Shown here one piece after another: positions 31,603 through 42,552 of a stretch of 64,000 nucleotides of DNA. The stretch comes from Cryoendolithus antarcticus. Taxonomy: Eukaryota > Ascomycota > Dothideomycetes > Cladosporiales > Cladosporiaceae. The translations under genes and the position numbers were made by a program. The DNA is taken from positions 62,001 through 126,000 of the forward strand of contig NAJO01000071.1 in the NCBI GenBank assembly GCA_002077065.1, written 5' to 3'. Within the stretch, counting starts at the first letter, position 1; each line of letters begins with the position of its first letter. The notes beneath the pieces were generated by a model. The model made no database searches, was not told the origin of the DNA, and was given only the letters and a program-made list of their open reading frames with translations.

Positions 31603-32296
31603 ACACTGTTCATATTATTTCTCGTTTGTGAAGTATAGCATAAACATCACATGCACGACTCGAACTCAAAGCTGAGGTCAGCGTCGAGCCGCGGTTCCGC
31701 GGCTCTTGCTTCAACGGTATCCCTATAGGTAACGACGGTACATGTATTCATACATCGAGAACGCACTCTCCCACTATCAACCTGATATTGATGCGTAACG
31801 GTACGTTTCATTGGGTATATATGTAGCTGTCTGTTTCTACGTCTTGTGGAGATGCGGCACCACGCAGTACTTTGCCTCTGACGGCATTGTTTTCTCTCGC
31901 CCCCTGGTATTCACACGCCCGATCTCTGTCGTATCAGAGAGTTCGGCAGCGCAACGTCTCCTGCACCTACTAGCGAGTAGCGACCACATATATTCGTGAC
32001 TTTGTGCTGCTCGATTTTCCGGCGCCCCTGGCGTCTAAGCTACTTGCGGTTGTGTAGCTGAGGCGACATCTTCGTTTTCTCGACAGAAGGCAATCGAACA
32101 ACCTCGCTCTTGCTCAGGAGCTCCAGAATTGGCCTTGTAACCCCGAGCAAGCGTCCTGCGCATGTCTCCCATCGTGGAGCTCATCCCGGACTCCCCGTTG
32201 TATTGCGACATAGAACCTCAACATCGCGGGTGCGCGGCATTGATTATGGAGTGTTCGCCATGCTGTCTTGTTCCCATGACTCTCGGAGCCTGCTCT
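31603..32296. other. Hydrolase promoter / regulator 3' flank
   Basis: 694 bp upstream of the hydrolase and downstream of the Zn2Cys6 gene. It contains the perfect palindrome at 31686-31705. No gene is supported. Confidence 0.5.
31686..31705. repeat. Perfect 9-bp inverted repeat, 2-bp spacer
   Basis: GAGCCGCGG-TT-CCGCGGCTC, 84 bp upstream of the first hydrolase ATG. It could be a hairpin or a binding site for a dimeric Zn2Cys6 factor (inverted CGG/CCG triplets). Confidence 0.9.
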
Positions 32297-34138
32297 TCAG
32301 CCACCCCGATACTCCTGTCCAGGCGTCGAAGTCGGGAACATCGACTGTGGAGCACCTTGCCCCTGGTACATCGGCATAGAGACCGGCGCAGTCACGTTCC
32401 CATACCCAATACCCGATGTACCAAGCGGGAAGGAGTGCCTGAACCCTGGTATCGTATGTGGCGCGATGGCGTCCAGTGGCGGGCTGCCGAAAGGCGTGCT
32501 CGCAGAGCTGCTGTGTGCTTGACCTTGGCTGTTTCCCTCAGAATCCCACATGTCCTCCAGCAATCGCGAGCTAGCAGGAGCCATCGGCATGGAGAAACCG
32601 GGTGTAGGCATCGTAGGCATCGCGTCATGAACTTTCGTCAATAGCAGAGGCAGATATCTCTGCTGCCCGCCTCGTAGACTCGATATGATCGTCATGAACT
32701 GGTTTAGGTAGTCGCGCGGTCCGTATTCAAATGAGTATTGCTCGTGAGGCACACAAGACATGACGTCTATGAGCGTGCATGCAACGTCGAAGAGCTTCTC
32801 GATCAGTCCGATACCGTGTACCTCCATCGCTGCCTGCGAAAAGCCGCTCATCGCTGTGATCATGTCCCGAGATATCTCGATAGGAAACTTGAAGCTCAAG
32901 CCGTTCTCTGATGCGACCGACGAGAGGTAGCCGTGGCTTATCGAGAGTTGCCACACCATTGTGCGGAGCCATTGTTGACTACATCGCAGATCTACGGCCT
33001 GACTCTCGGTACTGGCCAAGTATACGGGTAGAGCATCAGAGAGTTGCTGTTGTAGTGCTGCGAGCCACTCAGTTGAGCAGCCTGTGCGCGCTTTGTTCCA
33101 GAGTCCGACGAACGTGTCGTCGAATGGTCTAAAGAGATTGACCAGATGCACGAAGCCGCTGAGCTCGACTGTCTCCGTCGGATCGTCTTCCATGGTAGGG
33201 AGACTGATGGTCGCGTGCAAGCTCAGTGGTTTGTGCTTCTGCAGTGCATACGCTCGTTCGGTCACAAACAATAGCCAGTATAGCCTGCGCTTGCGTGAGC
33301 TCTCGATCATGTCTCCGGACGTCTGGTAGTGGCTCTCTTCTTGCATGCCGAGCACGTGAGACAGCGTGGTTGCCTCTCGTAAGTGGAACCAGGCTGTGTT
33401 TTGTCGATCCAGACAAAAGTAGCTGCCAAACAAGAAGAACGATGTGATCACAGACCAGACTGTCGGAGACTCAATGTAGTCATATGTCTTGCGAACGCGC
33501 AGCGTCTCGAGTATAAGCAGCTGACCAAGCTCAAGACTAGGCTGCAGCTGTATGTCGGCGTCTTGGAACGCTGTCGGTGGAAGGATCATATTCGGTTGGA
33601 TCATCATGTAGCCACACAATGACACGACCAGACAATATGCTTCAGGACTCTGCTCCATCTGACCGATCGTTTCACCAACTTTGACGCGGTGTAGTATGGG
33701 CATGGTTGGATACATGTTGGCGAAGAAGTAGTCCACACAAGCTGTGATCATCTCCATGGACAGCAGACCCTTCTTTCGAAGGTATGCTGGCGAATGAGGT
33801 GTCTCCTCGATTCCATTGCGACCAGAAGAAAGCTGAGTTTGGCGTTGATTCTCCCGCAACTCGGTGATGACCTTCGCCCGACTGCCCTTCGGACCTTTCT
33901 TCTGAGGTATCGCGTTGTATGTGCACGTAAGTCCAGATGATGTGCAATTCTTGCAAGCTTTCGCGCCATCTCCGATGCACTTCACTTTCCGCCTGTGGCA
34001 CGCATCACAAGCTCGCTTAGTCGCATTAGATATCGACGACGAAGACGACGAGTCGGCCATAGTACGGATGTATCGTCCCAGGTCTCTCGAAGGATCGAAG
34101 ACCTCTTGAGGCCCGGAGTGCAAAGTTGAAAGCATCAT
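32297..34138 (-). CDS. Zn2Cys6 transcription factor with fungal-specific TF domain
   Basis: An intronless frame of 613 residues. The binuclear cluster is at residues 44-72: RACDACHRRKVKC, then CKNC and the sixth Cys in LTCTYN. A basic linker follows (AIPQKKGPKGSRAKVI). The middle fits the fungal transcription factor domain (PF04082-like): FFANMYPTMPILHR, RRLYWLLFVTERAYAL, KHKPLSLHATISLPTME. The C-terminus is Met/Pro/Ser/Gly-rich and probably disordered. The start may instead be the ATG at 34060 (MADSSSSSS), as the 26 preceding residues are not conserved-looking. Such proteins are nuclear activators or repressors of sugar or secondary-metabolism genes; the target here is unknown. Confidence 0.92.
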   Translation of the reverse strand: MMLSTLHSGPQEVFDPSRDLGRYIRTMADSSSSSSISNATKRACDACHRRKVKCIGDGAKACKNCTSSGLTCTYNAIPQKKGPKGSRAKVITELRENQRQTQLSSGRNGIEETPHSPAYLRKKGLLSMEMITACVDYFFANMYPTMPILHRVKVGETIGQMEQSPEAYCLVVSLCGYMMIQPNMILPPTAFQDADIQLQPSLELGQLLILETLRVRKTYDYIESPTVWSVITSFFLFGSYFCLDRQNTAWFHLREATTLSHVLGMQEESHYQTSGDMIESSRKRRLYWLLFVTERAYALQKHKPLSLHATISLPTMEDDPTETVELSGFVHLVNLFRPFDDTFVGLWNKARTGCSTEWLAALQQQLSDALPVYLASTESQAVDLRCSQQWLRTMVWQLSISHGYLSSVASENGLSFKFPIEISRDMITAMSGFSQAAMEVHGIGLIEKLFDVACTLIDVMSCVPHEQYSFEYGPRDYLNQFMTIISSLRGGQQRYLPLLLTKVHDAMPTMPTPGFSMPMAPASSRLLEDMWDSEGNSQGQAHSSSASTPFGSPPLDAIAPHTIPGFRHSFPLGTSGIGYGNVTAPVSMPMYQGQGAPQSMFPTSTPGQEYRGG

Positions 34139-35527
34139 CTCAACTCTTCATATCAATCATCAACCATTGAAGCTCTATCTCTGCAGGTGTAGGGTACGGA
34201 CGCACTGTCGGGGAAGGGGCGCAAGCTAAAGCAAACTGGGGAAGAGATTACCAAGCCCTGCAGGTCAAGCTGGTGGCTGCAGAATAGAAGAGACTGGCCA
34301 AAGCAAATGAATAGAGATGATCGATACTGACAGGGAATATCGAAGGTATCAGCTCCCAACATGTTAGACCCACCGTGCAATTGCGTGTTCGTCTCCCTGC
34401 AAGCGGGGCACACTTTCGTACTGGTGGCGTCTTCCAGAACTACTGCTGCAGTACGGCGAGCAACGGTGTGTAATCCTGGCGCCATGTTCCGGCGTGGTGA
34501 CGCTTGCTGCACAGTGTAAGGTTCGAGGGCAGAGTGCTGAACGACAGGGCCGAGACTGAGTTTGGCCATGCAAAGTATGCAGCGCTGCTAACTGCTCTGA
34601 GCAATCTCTACCCGAGCCGCTGCGCCATTATGCAGCCCTACAACGATCGGTCCGAAGTGAGATGCAGCTACCGGCGGGAAACGCTCGTGTTGAACGCGCG
34701 AGCGCATGCAGGCTAGGGTTTGGTTGAAGTCTCTGCCAACTGATGTCCTTGCGACGGGATCTGACGGTGTGCCAAGAACAACACTGAGCCAGCCCAGCGC
34801 TCAATGTCATGCAATCGGTGCATGATGGTGGACTTCGACCAGCGGGTGCGCGCGATATCGGTACCAGGTGCGAGCGTGGCCTGCCTTGCCTGCGCCGACG
34901 CTCAGTTTCGACGTTGCAAAGATCCTATGAGATCCACAACGGGCGTTGTGAAGTGCGATGCCGGTGCGTGATTTTCTGACGATGCCGTACCGGTGATCAA
35001 CCGTTGTCTGACGAGCAATGTCCGAATCATCGATCAAAGGAGGAGATCTGACAGATCCAATGCAAGAGGATGTCGACGCTCGCGGGACAGACGACGACCT
35101 ATATACTCGCTCGGCATCTGGTCAAGAGTCACCGAGGAACAGCATTTAGGCACTTCTCTGGGTATTTGGCCGGGTGTGGAGGAATCGGTGCGATATCGTG
35201 TCCTACATGACAGTGATCACATCGGTCAGACGTCCGCATGAGTCGAGGATAAGGGCTCCACGTTGCGACGCAGGCTCTTCGCCGCTCTTCGCGTTGAGAA
35301 GCACGGGCATTGATGAAGTGGATCATGCTATTCGTATGAGGTAAGACTCCTGCCACATCATGACCTTGATGATGCCATTGCATCAACCGCAGCTTGTGCG
35401 TGATCGTGCTTGGTAGAACCAAAGCGGGACTTCCTGCTACCAACCTGCCAACCATCTCGACTGACGACGGTGTCGCCATTTTCCAGGCACAGCTTGTGGG
35501 TATGGCAGCTCAAGAACCCCCTCTTTC
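34139..35527. other. Promoter of the Zn2Cys6 gene / RPEL gene 3' flank
   Basis: 1.4 kb with only overlapping short frames on both strands. No domain, RNA or repeat is recognised. Confidence 0.5.
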
Positions 35528-36131
35528 TCATGAGTCTGCCAAGGGGCTCTCATCCTTCTGCAGTATTCCTCCCTTCACCAAGTCCTCAGGATTTGGCCGA
35601 CTCTGCAGTTGCTTCTCCAAGCTGTTCGCCCTCATATGCTTCTGCAACTCCCTCTGCTGTGCTTGCAGCCCAGGTGCTGCCGTGCTGTCGGGCAGGATGT
35701 TCTCTAGAGATACCGCAGGATCAGCAAAGTCCACTCACGTGTAGTCTTCCCTCTGCTCATATAACAGCAAGGGATGCGCTCGACGGCAAACGGCAAGCGC
35801 GCCTCACTTGCCTCACCGCCTCACCACCTGTAGCTAAGGAAAGGATCAACATACTCTCCACAAGCTCCTCCTTCCCACTCCTCTTGCTCAACCCCTTCTT
35901 CAAATTATCCGTGATCCGCTGCCTCTCCAGCTCCGCAGCCCGAGCCTGAAGTGCCGGCGCCGCAGTAGTATCCAGCAGGATATGTCTGTTCTTGAGGTCT
36001 TTCTCCTCAGGACGAGTCTGTAAGTGCTTCTCCAGCGAAGTCTGGCGCTCGAGGGTAGGGGAGATGGGCGTAGTGTCGACGGAGGGGTTGTCACTGGGTT
36101 TGTCTGTGGGGTTGTCGGTCGAGGAAGCCAT
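35528..36131 (-). CDS. RPEL-repeat protein
   Basis: Exons 36131-35855 and 35703-35528 encode 150 residues. The join (GAG A|AG AAC) rebuilds the second repeat. Three RPEL-like repeats are visible: SLEKHLQTRPEEKDLKNRHI (about 32-51), NLKKGLSKRSGKEELVEKNI (about 76-95) and SLEKQLQSRPNPEDLVKGGI (about 120-139). Each is followed by ILxDTTAAPxLQA-like text (LLDTTAAPALQAR, LPDSTAAPGLQAQ). RPEL motifs bind G-actin in MRTF and phactr proteins, so actin binding is possible; in fungi such small repeat proteins are uncharacterised. The intron is 151 bp, much longer than others here, and contains extra GT/AG signals, so a small additional exon or alternative splicing is possible. The N-terminus is Asp/Asn/Pro/Ser-rich. 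Confidence 0.8.
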
Positions 36132-36787
36132 GATGCAGAGTTCTGTGAGGGACTGCGCGGTGGAGTTGAGAGGTCAGAAGGCTTATAAGTAAATGGAAGG
36201 ATTGGATTAACCAGGCGAGATCAGACAGGAGGAAGGCGATGCTGAGGGCAGGTACGAGTCTGGACCTCAGCGAGCGTCGCTCACGTACAGCCTGCTAGAA
36301 TCTGGTAATTTCAAGACAATGGTAAGTCGCGCAGGCCAGCGCGCACGACTAGACGCTGCCAATCTACAGCTGTTGGCTTCGTGTCAGACCCATGTGCGTA
36401 GCAATGACACAAACACGGCAGCGGGGGAGCTCCAGCCCCGCGCGCGGGAGCTGTCGCAAGACGCGGAGTGGCCACAATCAAGATAGTTGAAACGAGGATG
36501 AGACAGCAATGTGCACGTTAGATCTCCCCAGGATGATTATGCATTAAGCACCTATTTTACAAAACCACTGCCCAGCTCCATGCGGAGACTGAACAGCGAC
36601 TGCATCGCTAGAAAGGTATAGTGCTGCGAGGAGAGGTGTCCCGAATCATGCAATCATGTCCATTTCACTCCGCGCTCCCTCACTACCATCCTCATCCACT
36701 ACACCCTTCTTCCGTTCCACTCAGACTTTTACCGATAATACGGTGATGCGACGTGAACGCACATTGGCTTGACTAATGGTGATGCGT
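36132..36787. other. RPEL gene promoter / opsin 3' flank
   Basis: 656 bp upstream of the RPEL gene and downstream of the opsin. It contains a short GC-rich patch near 36420-36460. No gene is supported. Confidence 0.5.
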
Positions 36788-37974
36788 CTAAGCACCCTCA
36801 TCATCGTCACCAACGCGGATGGCACCCTCGCCGGAGAGACCCTGGCTCCAGAATCCGCCGATGTCGACGTTGGTCTCTGGGATGCTCTGGTGGGTGAACA
36901 GCAACCACGCACCGAAGATGGGCTTGGCAAGCACATCGAGGATGGCGTAGGCGATGATCTCCTGATCGACGTTAAGGTTACGGGAGCCGTCAGCGATTCC
37001 CCAGACACTGTGATGTTGTCAGTTGTGATCGTTGTAGTAAAAAGGTGTCAATTGCTTACATTGGGTAGACGGTCCAGATGACAAGAGTGAAGCCACCGAT
37101 GGCAGCGAAGAAGCTTCCGACCTTGCCACCCTTGGAGGAGGCAGCGGCGCGGCCATGGTAGACGAGCTGCCAGATGACAACGAGGTAGGCAATGTTGGCA
37201 ATGGTGTACCAGCCCCACTTTTGGGCGGTCTGCTCAGAGCCGAAGGCAGCGAAGAGGCCGGTCAGGACCATGATGATGTCAGCAACGACGGCAATGAGGA
37301 TGCTGCCACCGTTGAGGCCAGCAAGAAGGGCGAGATCGAGGAGGAGAAGCGGGGTGGTCAGAGTCCAGTCGACGTAACGTGCCCAGTAGACCTGACGATA
37401 GACAACGTTCTCCACATCAGGGATGTGGCGGTTCTTCTCGATCTCGATGCTCTTGTGGTAGCTGATGCCGTGGCCGCTGGCCATGGCGAAGTACGAGAGA
37501 GAGGCGAAGATGACGATCAAGGTCGTGACAATGTGATAGAGACGCTTGGACTGCAGGGTGTCAGTTGCTGAGATGTAGCTGGAAGATCAGAAGACTCACG
37601 ATCGGAACGTTCCACGAGAGTCCGGTGAACAGGACGGAGGCGACGAACATGATCACGAAGACGACCCTGCGAGACTCGTTAGTTGCTGCATTTCGTTGCC
37701 ATAGAATCGAGACCTCGCCGCAGCTTTACTTTGCCTCTTCAGCTCGCGTTGCCGCAATGAAGCTCATGTGCGTGTACATGAGCAGCTGGGAAGCTTCACA
37801 GAGCTGTAGGAGACGACAACAATGAGTGTAGGCTTACCAAAGGGTCCTCTCGCCAGTCTCGGTAGCATCCTGGTAGTCAGGAAGGGAGGGGACGACAGAT
37901 GGCACTGGCGACACCGAGGCCGAAGCCAGGGCAGACGTGGCCTTGCTGAAAGCCTGAACGGGGTCGACAATCAT
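36788..37974 (-). CDS. Microbial-type (type 1) opsin, putative light-driven proton pump
   Basis: Four exons: 37974-37838, 37666-37600, 37550-37060 and 37007-36788; introns 171, 49 and 52 bp; 304 residues. Seven membrane helices follow a roughly 45-residue N-terminus. Helix C reads ARYVDWTLTTPLLLLDL, with Asp at the bacteriorhodopsin Asp85 position (about residue 129) and Asp at the Asp96 donor position (about residue 140). Helix G reads ILDVLAKPIFGAWLL, with the Asp212 equivalent and the retinal Schiff-base Lys (about 260). All residues for a pumping rhodopsin are present, unlike opsin-related proteins that lack the Lys. It resembles the CarO/Mac type of ascomycete opsins and should sit in the plasma membrane. 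No carotenoid genes are adjacent. The first intron is unusually long, and the first splice falls in the codon of a conserved Trp. Confidence 0.95.
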
Positions 37975-39479
37975 GTTGACGGTGGTGTGTTGGAGGTTGA
38001 TGTGGTTGATGGGATACCTTGCGGCCGGTGTTGTGGTAGAGGGAAGAGAGAAGCAGGAGGCGGGAAGCTGTCAAGTAAGAAAGAGCTCACAGCTGCCTGG
38101 GAGACACGGCAGGGCGGGATTGGTGCGGGGCCAGCTCGATTCAGACGTCCATGCTGCAGACTACGAAGCTACATCGGCACGATCGTGGCTTGCTTTTGAG
38201 TGATCACGGGCCAGGGACTGGAAGAAGCGTCACTTGGCGAGAACATGCTGTGGTCACCGTTGTGAAGGCAATCGTCATGATGGATCACGGTGAGCTGGAC
38301 TCGACTTCAATGCAGTGCACGCTATGTCTGTTTTACAGATGCAGTTGTCCGTGTAGTGGTCACACAAATGGCGTCCATCAAATGGCATACTATGTTGCAT
38401 CACTGGCGGGCGCGTGGAGCTCGTGCTGAAGCTTTCTCCACACAATCCATGCACCTCCCGCAGCCTCGAACAGATGGATCTCGCGCCGACGCAGGTGATC
38501 ACGAAACCCCTCTTCTACATATTGCATGCCAATCGAGCAGCTGGCCATCGCCTTTTGTGTGGTACGAGGCCATCAAGTCACTTCTCCGTCTGGCCCATCT
38601 ACTTGGGATCTCATCCACGTCTGTAGTTCTTGTCCCAACGGCTGCCAGCACGCAAAATGACGCATCCAGCCGCCATTATTGCGGAGTCAATCTCAGCCAC
38701 AGCAACAGGCGCTTGTTCCAAACGGCCCTAACGACCGCGTAAAACAGGGCATGCATCCTTGAACATTCCCACTGTGCATTGTGCAAGCGCTCGCTCCACG
38801 GATGGCCTGCAGGGTATGCCGGAATATTTGAATCGCGCGCCACGCTACCGCCAACCGGACATGTCACGGAAGGCTGTGTTGCAACATGCATCAACCATTC
38901 CCGCCGGCGCTTGCATGCTTGCATTACAGTCGGCCAGCATCGGCGGTATCCGATTGACTTGACAGCGTCTCGCGTTGCAGTCTTGTGTTACCGAATGATG
39001 CGACGGGTGAGGTATTGAGATCATGTCGTGACGCTGTACCCCAGCTTCAGGCACGTTGCTCTAGCGATTGGCTGGCTCAATCTCGCGTTATCTGGGGTAC
39101 GTGTACCTCCGAACCTGCTCACGACCCGCCAAGCCGTGTAGCAACGACCTTCTCAATGCGAGGCTTGACGCCCCAAGATAGCGAATTGACATGTGCAAGC
39201 GAATCGAAGGAGTGACCCCGCGATGTTGCCATACAGCTGCAGCGCTCGCCATCATTTGGCTAAAACAGCTCGGTTGCATGTGCATGTCGCAAGTCAGGAC
39301 GCGTGTGGTCTGGGACGTCGAAAGCTTCGTATCTGCAACGACGTGCGGAGTGCAGCAAGTCACGATGCCATGTACCAGAAGCTACCCTGCTCGCCGGCTA
39401 ACCCTAATGCCACGCCCGAGATCGAGATACAGCGCACCACCCACATCGTCGTGGTGCCACTACCGTTGATCTCGAACGT
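37975..39479. other. Opsin promoter / aldehyde dehydrogenase 3' flank
   Basis: 1.5 kb without a supportable gene. It holds overlapping short frames only. Light-regulatory GATC/GATA elements may exist but cannot be argued from the sequence alone. Confidence 0.5.
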
Positions 39480-41127
39480 CTATAACCACGTCCCTAGGTT
39501 AACGTGGACTGACTTCTCGTTCGTGTACGCTCGCAGACCAGCCTCGCCGAGTTCTCGTCCAATACCGCTCTGTTTCACGCCGCCGAATGGTACGCGGAAA
39601 TCGCTGTCTTGGCTGGAATTGATCCAGACCATACCCGCCTCTAGTCTCCGCGCGACACGATGCGCTCTTGCGATGTCTCGGGTGAAAACCGCAGATCCAA
39701 GACCATAAGTCGTGTTGTTCGCCAACTCCAGACCCTCCTCCTCAGTCTTGAAAGTGGCAATGACAACGAAAGGTCCGAACACTTCTTCGCGGAAGATCTT
39801 CATAGACGACTTTACGTCGGCGAAGACAGTCGGAGAGACGAAGAAACCCTTTCCACCGTCTTCGTGCGGTTTGGGCGCGGTATCGCCGAGTACCAACTTC
39901 GCGCCTTCAGACTTGCCAGCTTCGATGTAAGAGCGCACTTTATCGTACTGCGCTTTCGTGACTTGAGGGCCCTGGAACGTGGACTCGTCGAATGGATCAC
40001 CCACTACGCTGACCTCCTTGACCTGCTGCTTGAACGCTTCGACAAACTTATCGTAGACTCCTTCTTGCACTAAGATCCGAGAAGTGGCAGTGCAGATCTG
40101 TCCCATGTTGCTCATTATGCCGACGTGACTCCATTTCACGGCTTGATCAAGATCTGCGTCTTCGAAGACTAACAGTGGTGACTTTCCACCAGTCTCGAGT
40201 GTGATGTTCTTCATAGTACCGCTCGCTTGCTTCATGATCTCCTTTCCTGTTGCAGTGCTGCCAGTGAAAGCGATCTTGTCGACGTCAGGGTGCTGGGCTA
40301 GAGCTGCTCCCGCCACCTTGCCGTAGCCGTTCACGACGTTCACGACGCCTGGAGGGAAACCAGCCTCCTTGATGAGATTCGCAAAGTAGAGGATTGACAG
40401 CGGTGTCTGCTCGGCGGGCTTGAGCACGACGGTGTTGCCGCACGCGAGCGCAGGACCCAGCTTCCAGGCTGCCATTCCGAGAGGGTAGTTCCATGGGATG
40501 ATCTGCGACGCCATTAGCACATTCCACTTTCTCGTTCCCCTCTCGAAAATGAATACATCATACCTGCCCGCAGACTCCCACCGGCTCTCTGATCGTATAC
40601 GCCAACTTGTTCGCCCCCGTATCAATCACACTCCCCTGCACCTTATCCGCCCACCCAGCATAATACCTCAACGTCCCTGCTACCTCAGCCAAATCCTCGT
40701 CCCGTGCAACAGTGTACGGCTTCCCGTTATCCCACGTCTCGATCGTAGCCAGCACTTCCTTGTGCTCCTCTACCAACGTGCTGAGCTTGTACAGCAGCTC
40801 GCCGCGCTCTGTGGAGGTCGTGTCGCGCCAAGTGGTTTTGAATGCTTTCCGGGCTGCGGCGACGGCTTTGTCGACGTCGCTGGCGGAGGCGGCGTGGACG
40901 GAAGTTATTTCGGTCTCCGTGGAGGGGTTGATGCTAGTGATTTTCGTGGAGTCTGAGGAAGGGTGCCATTCATTGTCAATGAAGAGGCCGGTGGGTTGGG
41001 TGTACTTCTTGCCGTTGGGGGCTGTGAGCTCGATGGAGAGGGAGTCGGACATGGTTGCGAATGCTCTGCTGTGAAGGTGTATTCTTGCTGGAGTGGAAGA
41101 AAAGCGAACGAAGACGCGAGAGAGCAT
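39480..41127 (-). CDS. NAD(P)+ aldehyde dehydrogenase (ALDH1/2-like)
   Basis: Exons 41127-40564 and 40502-39480, with a 61-bp intron (GTATGA donor), encode 528 residues from the first ATG. The ALDH fold is complete: GVCGQIIPWNYPLGM, the cofactor loop FTGSTATGKEIM, catalytic Glu in LETGGKSPLLVF (about 291), nucleophile Cys in MGQICTATSR (about 325), EVFGPFVV and the C-terminal PFGGVKQSGIGRELG. It oxidises acetaldehyde or other aldehydes to acids, as AldA/Ald4-type enzymes do. The first 25 residues (MLSRVFVRFSSTPARIHLHS) look like a mitochondrial presequence. A second in-frame ATG at 41052 (A at -3) begins MSDSLSIELTAPNG, the normal start of cytosolic ALDH. It is divergent from the NTM1 homolog. 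Confidence 0.95.
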
Positions 41128-41553
41128 GACAAAAGAGAGGTCAACTATTGCGGCTTACCGTGGTTATCTTTGCTAGCACTATTCGGCTGATAGCTGAGCT
41201 ACTGTGAGCTGTTGTCATTAGTTGGTGGAGCTCGAAGATACCTACCTATCATTCCCAAACTACCCGTGGAAGCACGTCTGCCGCTTTGAGACGGCACAGC
41301 CGACGGACGACCTTAGAGCATCGAGCACGGTCTTCTACAACAACCTCAAGCATTGGCAAGTCTCCGAGCACTGAATCTCAGCTCACCAGGACACTCAGGT
41401 TGATTCATTTTACCTTGAGACTGTCACCATTCCAATTGCGAATGCGCCCCGCGGACCCTTCCACAGCCTGACCATCGGGCACCGGGCAGTATCGAAAACA
41501 TATGCTGAGTGACTGGTCTTCATTTTAAACAGAGTAAACAAAATTTCACCACG
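41128..41553. other. Bidirectional promoter, ALDH / N-terminal methyltransferase
   Basis: 426 bp between the divergent starts. The last bases before 41554 are AT-rich (TTTTAAACAGAG), a likely core promoter or leader for the methyltransferase. Confidence 0.5.
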
Positions 41554-42387
41554 ATGCCCAATTCGCCCAAACGCAAACCCGAAGCCGACGCAGCAATAGA
41601 CGACTCCCCACCGACAACAGCAAAGAAGCCCCGCCTCGAGACCACGCCTTCTCATTCCGACCCTGACATCTCCACGAACAACGATGCCCTAAACACAGCC
41701 GCCCCCGACTCCCAAATCTCCGTCCCCCAAGCCCTAGCCTACTGGTCCTCCATCCCGCCCACCGTCTCCGGAGTCCTCGGCGGCTTCCCCCAAGTCTCCC
41801 GCATAGACCTGCAAGGCTCCAGGAACTTCCTAGCCAAACTCCGTCGCTCTTCGACCTCAGCTGCGGCTTCTAGGAAGAAGTTAACCCGCGCGCTGGACTG
41901 CGGTGCTGGGATTGGGAGGGTGACGACTGGCTTTCTCTCCAAAGTCGCCGAGACGGTCGATATCGTTGAACCCGTCAATGTACTCACTGATCAGCTGACG
42001 CAGGGGGAGGGGGGCGTGGGGAGGATCTTCAATCTTGGGCTGGAAGACTTTCCTCCCTCTGCAGTAGAAGGGGAAGTAGGACCCTACGATCTGATCTGGA
42101 ATCAATGGTGCGTTGGCCAGCTGCCCGACGCCACCTTCATCTCTTACCTCAAACGCCTACCCTCACTTCTAGCTCCGGGCGGCTGGATCGTGGTGAAGGA
42201 GAATTTGTCGAATCACTATCTCGGCGAGGATGTGTACGATGAAGTCGACTCGAGTGTGACGCGGACGGACGGGAAATTCAGGAAGTTGTTCGAGGAGGCT
42301 GGACTGAAGGTCGTGGCTAATGAGGTGCAGAGGGGGATGCCGAAGGACTTGTTTCCTGTGCGGACGTATGCTTTACAGGCGGCGTGA
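41554..42387 (+). CDS. Protein alpha-N-terminal methyltransferase (NTM1/Tae1)
   Basis: An intronless 277-residue product from the ATG at 41554 (context CACCACG). The open frame begins 15 codons earlier, but that part lacks protein-like text. Residues 1-55 are a charged, Pro/Ser-rich tail with a basic PKRKPEAD / KKPRLE pair that may be a nuclear signal. The catalytic part has AYWSSIPPTVSGVLGGF, the SAM-binding motif I ALDCGAGIGRVTTGFL, motif II VDIVEPV, and the family hallmark YDLIWNQWCVGQLPDATF, followed by LAPGGWIVVKENL. These are signatures of NTMT1/Tae1, which methylates the alpha-amine of proteins beginning X-Pro-Lys, such as ribosomal Rpl12 and Rps25. The extended N-terminal tail is longer than in yeast Tae1. 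Confidence 0.93.
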   Translation: MPNSPKRKPEADAAIDDSPPTTAKKPRLETTPSHSDPDISTNNDALNTAAPDSQISVPQALAYWSSIPPTVSGVLGGFPQVSRIDLQGSRNFLAKLRRSSTSAAASRKKLTRALDCGAGIGRVTTGFLSKVAETVDIVEPVNVLTDQLTQGEGGVGRIFNLGLEDFPPSAVEGEVGPYDLIWNQWCVGQLPDATFISYLKRLPSLLAPGGWIVVKENLSNHYLGEDVYDEVDSSVTRTDGKFRKLFEEAGLKVVANEVQRGMPKDLFPVRTYALQAA

Positions 42388-42552
42388 ACAGCTGAGTAGG
42401 AGACGTGGGGTGAGCGTGCATGCAATGCTGAGACGTAGTCATGAGTGCATGAATGCATGTATAAATATACAACAGTCGCAACTTGCTTCAGGGGTCGGCT
42501 GGCAGTGTTTGCACCATACAGTCCATTATGCTACATATGCCGCCACACAGTC

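Noticed and set aside
35410..35949. 179-codon plus-strand frame
   Set aside because: Antisense to both RPEL exons and intron; no domain.
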